In this document: one piece after another, positions 60,562 to 64,000 of the stretch
Position numbering within the stretch: position 1 is the stretch's first letter
Layout of the letters: every line of letters starts with the position of its first letter
Origin: Polytrichum commune
Taxonomy: Eukaryota > Streptophyta > Polytrichopsida > Polytrichales > Polytrichaceae
Length of the DNA: 64,000 bases
Direction: 5' to 3'
NCBI GenBank assembly: GCA_950295325.1
Contig: OX485803.1
Coordinates: 76,521,554-76,585,553 of the forward strand
Translations under genes and position numbers: made by a program
The notes under the pieces: model-generated
What the model saw: only the letters and a program-made list of their open reading frames with translations
Databases searched by the model: none
Told to the model about the DNA's origin: nothing

Positions 60562-63273
60562 CTTTCTCCAATCATTGTCGTACAAAATGGAAACACCACT
60601 TCCACTTAGGTAACACCTTTTTAGGACTGCATTTGAAGACAATACGGAAGAACATTGTAATGTCCTACAACCTGAAAGATTGAGCTCTTTTAAAGCTTCC
60701 AAAGACTCTAAGTCAGACAAGTGTTTCAATGCTTCACAATTGCAAAGTGATAAAAATGTTAGCTTCTTCAATATAGCAATTGATGGAATGAATGCGAGCT
60801 TACGACATGTCCCAAGATCAAGGACCTCCAAGGTCTTCGGAAGGCCTTCAATGGTGGTCAAGTTCCTACAATGTGACATGTTCAAATATCGTAAAGAACC
60901 CAAGTCCTCCAATACTTTGGGGGATATCACGATTCGATTGTATTGCAAATTGAGGCGTGTAAGGGATGTCAATAGACCGAACTCTAAGTCTCTTCTTGCA
61001 ATATCCTTGAGCGAACAACCTTGAAGATTAAGTTGAGTTAGAGCTTCTAGTCTTCCAAAGCCTTTTGGGAGCTCAATAAGGTCACGATTATAAACCAAGT
61101 CCAATGTCTTTAATTGCTTGAGGGAACAAAAACTATCAGGTAGTTTTTGTAATAGATTGATTTTTTTAAGCCTCAACACCATCAACTTTGTAAAATGTTT
61201 GATATATGATGGGAGGCTTTGGACTTTGCTAGAACACATTTGAAAATGATTTAACATGACCAAGCATGTAATGCTCAAGGGCAATTCTTGCAAATCTTTG
61301 AAATTTCTCAATGTCAAACTTGTCAAATTGGACAACTCTGATAATGAGTCCGGCAATATAGAGATGGTGGGTTTGTGATGATTGGCACCCAAGCCAATGT
61401 ATAGCTCAGCAAGGTTATGAAGTTGGCCAAAGTCATCTGGGAGAGCTTGAAATGGACATCCATGTATTTTCAAGAAGCATAACCTTTGGAGTCCCATCAT
61501 GGATGAAGGCAATTCGTGCAAATCTTTGAAATTTCTCAATGTCAAACTTGTCAAATTGGACAACTCCGATAATGAGTCCGGCAATGTAGAGATGGTGGGT
61601 TTGTGATGATTGGCACCCAAGTCAATGTATAAGTTAGCAAGGTTATGAAGTTGGCCAAAGTCATCTGGGAGAGCTTGAAGTGGACATACATGTATTTTCA
61701 AGAAGCATAACCTTTGGAGTCCCATCATGGATGAAGGAAATTCTTGCAAATCTTTAAAATTTGTCAATGTCAAACTTGTCAAAATGGACAACTCCGATAA
61801 TGAGTCCGGCAATATAGAGATGGTGGGTTTGTGATGATTGGCACCCAAGCCAATATGCAAATGTTGAAGGTTATGAAGTCGGCCGAAGTCATTTGGGAGA
61901 GCTTGAAGTGGACATCCATGCAATGTCAAGAAGCTTAACCTTTGGAGTCCCATCATCGATGAAGGAAATTCGTGCAAATCTTTGAAATTTATCAATGTCA
62001 AACTTCTCAAATTGGACAACTCTGATAATGAGTCCGGTAATATAGAAATGGTGGGTTTGTGATGATTGGCACCCAAGATAATATGCAACCGTTGAAGGTT
62101 ATGAAGTCGGCCGAAGTCATTTGGGAGAGCTTGAAGTGGACATCCATGCAATGTCAAGAAGCGTAACCATTGGAGTCCCATCATGGATGAAGGCAATTCG
62201 TGCAAATCTTTGAAATTTGTCAATGTCAAACTTGTCAAATTGGACAACTCCGACAATGAGTCCGGCAATATAGAGATGATGGGTTTGTGATGATTGGCAC
62301 CCAAGTCAATATCCAAGCTTTTAAGGTTATGAAGTCGGCCAAAGTCATCTGGGAGAGCTCGAAGTGGACAGTTGTCTATTGTCAAGGATATCAAGTTCAT
62401 GAGTCCAAGTATGGTTGACGACATATCTATAATATAGTTGCAATTTCTCAAATTCAAGTTTTCCAAGTTTGAGAGCTCTCTAATTGCATTGGATATTTTG
62501 GAAGGAGAAGCATAGTTCTTATTATAATTGGGGGTTATAGGTATCGGGCATGCATGATGTTGATCATCCCGAAGAAAACCTTCCAAGCTACTATTATCTA
62601 GAGTCAATGTCCTCAACCTCTTGAATCCATCTACATTGGAGAGATGTCCTCTACAATTTGTCAATTCCAAAACCTCCAATGTATCACATAGATATAAAAT
62701 TGAGGCTTGTGGCATCAAACAAGAATCTTTTTCAAATATGTGGAGCTTCAACACATTGAGATTGTGAAGTTGTTCAAAATCCTTTGGAAGGTAACAACAT
62801 GTAGTAAGTTGTGCCTTGAACGTTTTCAATTTGGCAAAATGTTTCATAGTAGTGGGTAGTTCATGTAATGCGGTGCAGTGCTCAAGGTTTATTTCTTCTA
62901 GATTGATTAGATGTGGAAATGTCTTCGGTAACTTTGACAATCCAGAATGACCAGCATCAAATGTCACCAATCTTTGAAGGTTTCCAAACAACTCAGGCAA
63001 CTCTCTCAATTTTTGACATGCCTTGAGACTAATCACTCTAAGGTTGTGTAGTTGGGCAATGGATTCGGGCAATCCTTCCAAACATTTGCACCCATCTAAT
63101 GACAAATGCTCAAGCTCTTTTAGGTTGCCGATGGAATCAGGCAAGGTCTTCATAGAATCGCAGAATGCCAAATCCAACGTTTGTAGCCTAGATAGACTTC
63201 CAATATTTGGGGGGAGTTCTTTCAACATATTACATTTGTTGAGTAACAATATGCGTAATTGTGGAAAAGGTAC
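60562..63273 (-). CDS. NLR gene: main leucine-rich-repeat exon
   Basis: 904 codons between acceptor CACATCAG (63274) and donor AAG|GTAAGT (60561), phase 0 at both ends. It is made of plant-type LRRs (LPxSIGxLxxLExLxLxxC), about 35-38 in all, with the motif LxxLxLxxC/N. Residues about 300-680 hold five tandem 76-residue blocks: LPDDFGRLHNL...GANHHKPTISILPDSLSELSNLTSLTL and NFKDLHELPSSMMGLQRLCFL. The LRR face of NLR immune receptors recognises pathogen effectors or guarded host proteins, so fast block expansion is expected. There is no stop or shift. N-terminal TIR/CC and NB-ARC domains are not in the window. Confidence 0.8.
61245..62390 (-). repeat. Five 228-bp tandem LRR blocks
   Basis: GAGTCCGGCAATAT(A/G)... 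on the plus strand recurs every 228 bp, at about 61346, 61574, 61802, 62030 and 62258. The period equals 76 codons, so the frame is kept. Blocks are near-identical in nucleotide sequence, so the expansion is recent. Confidence 0.88.
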
Positions 63274-63659
63274 CTGATGTGCAACATTGAAACCAATTAT
63301 GTGATGTGATCAAAGAGAAAGTTTGCAAAACATTGTGAGAGCATGTTCTATATCCATATAAAAGAAATGCATAGTACTCCATTTGCTACCTAAATGCATA
63401 TTCCTTCAATCGATACAATAAATCACATATACCTCAATGATTATTTATAGTGCTAAACATATTGAAACTAATATAGATAACATAAGGTTCTAATGTCAAA
63501 ATATTATGGTTTGTGGTGCAAAACAATGAACAATGTTGTAACTACTAGATAAGCATGTCACATAAACAAATTTCAATACTATACAAAAGTCCAAAGCATA
63601 TATTATTCTCTTATAAAGATCATGACCCTAGATGAATAGGGTTCAAAGTGTTGTAATAC

Positions 63660-63926
63660 CTGCTCTCCCAATTTAGTTGGCCACAACCGAGTCAGGTATC
63701 GGTTCGAATTTAGATCAAGCACTGCGAGATTGGACAAGTGCATTGTGGATGGTAGCTCCAATATCTTGGAGTTCTCAGTCCATTTCAACCATCGAAGACT
63801 TTTTGGCCATGCAAAAAAATTGCCCTCCACATCACATTCTTGTAATATAAGAAATTGCAATCCACACATTGTTGCAAATTTATTTGTTGCCATTGATTTA
63901 TGAGGTTGGCCTCCTGTTAAATACAA
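63660..63926 (-). CDS. NLR gene: LRR-start exon
   Basis: About 89 codons shown (the exon may begin further right): LYLTGGQPHKSMATNKFATMC, FLILQECDVEGNFFAWPKSLRWLKW and LSNLAVLDLNSNRYLTRLW, the usual start of LRRs after the NB-ARC domain in TIR-type plant NLRs, where 'PKSLRWLKW' precedes the first LRR. Donor GAGCAG|GTATTA at 63659, phase 0, joins in frame to the LRR exon at 63273. The ATG at 63926 is internal; the real gene start lies beyond 64000. A second, broken copy of this exon lies at 52.7-54.9 kb. Confidence 0.75.
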
Positions 63927-64000
63927 CCCTTTAACTCGGTTTGATCCCTGTATTAGTCACAAAACACAATATAAGATTGTTATGTTCTTTACAATAACTT
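63927..64000. other. Window edge, upstream part of NLR exon or intron
   Basis: Sequence continues the exon copy match seen at about 54840-54900. The acceptor and NB-ARC exons are outside the window. Confidence 0.5.

Overview
This 64 kb window is nuclear DNA of a land plant. The evidence is genes with GT-AG introns, three classes of plant Ty3/Gypsy LTR retrotransposon, a plant NLR-type leucine-rich-repeat gene and large AT-rich spacers. The LRR gene's style and the density of nested elements would suit a large-genome, non-flowering plant (bryophyte, fern, lycophyte or conifer), but nothing seen decides the lineage. Most of the window is transposon; few stretches look like host genes.

Layout. 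(1) 532-10907, minus strand: a DUF7869-like (transposase-like) gene of unknown function. It carries one in-frame TAA and is split by retrotransposon A (1266-8546). A is a chromovirus with two 972-bp LTRs that look identical and a 5-bp CTTAG target duplication, but it has lost the catalytic part of its reverse transcriptase. (2) 11087-12260: a ~65-bp satellite upstream of that gene; each unit carries a 22-24-bp palindrome. (3) About 13.0-45.1 kb: retrotransposon B, plus strand, whose gag-pol is split at the protease by the 15.8-kb retrotransposon C (16780-32556, minus strand, two 1791-bp LTRs that look identical, GGACT target duplication, tRNA-Asp-type primer site). B and C share an unusual plan: a pre-gag ORF, gag, protease, RT/RNase H, integrase, then a long post-integrase protein. 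B has five tandem copies of the integrase zinc-binding module and two of the integrase C-terminal module.

(4) 45122-49573: a GC-rich, intron-containing gene or pair of genes. An exon with a weak methyltransferase-like signature leads into a long disordered exon and an FCP1/NIF-type HAD phosphatase-like domain. Ten 22-bp palindromes (arms ACGAACG/CGTTCGT around two variable bases) lie scattered through its introns and exons. (5) 49.6-57.4 kb: AT-rich, nearly gene-free DNA holding a broken paralogue of the NLR exon, interrupted by a 1.56-kb solo LTR related to C. (6) 57.4-63.9 kb, minus strand: exons of an LRR gene with five near-identical 76-residue repeats, a C-terminal DQGW-type domain and possibly a ZZ-finger exon. 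Its N-terminal exons lie beyond the right edge.

How the parts relate: A, B and C are copy-and-paste elements that landed in one another and in host or transposon-like genes. Both insertion sites rejoin in frame if the element and one target copy are set aside, so the target genes were continuous before insertion. Two unrelated palindrome families with the same design, and a dispersed GACTATAGTC motif in C, are the least explained structures in the window.
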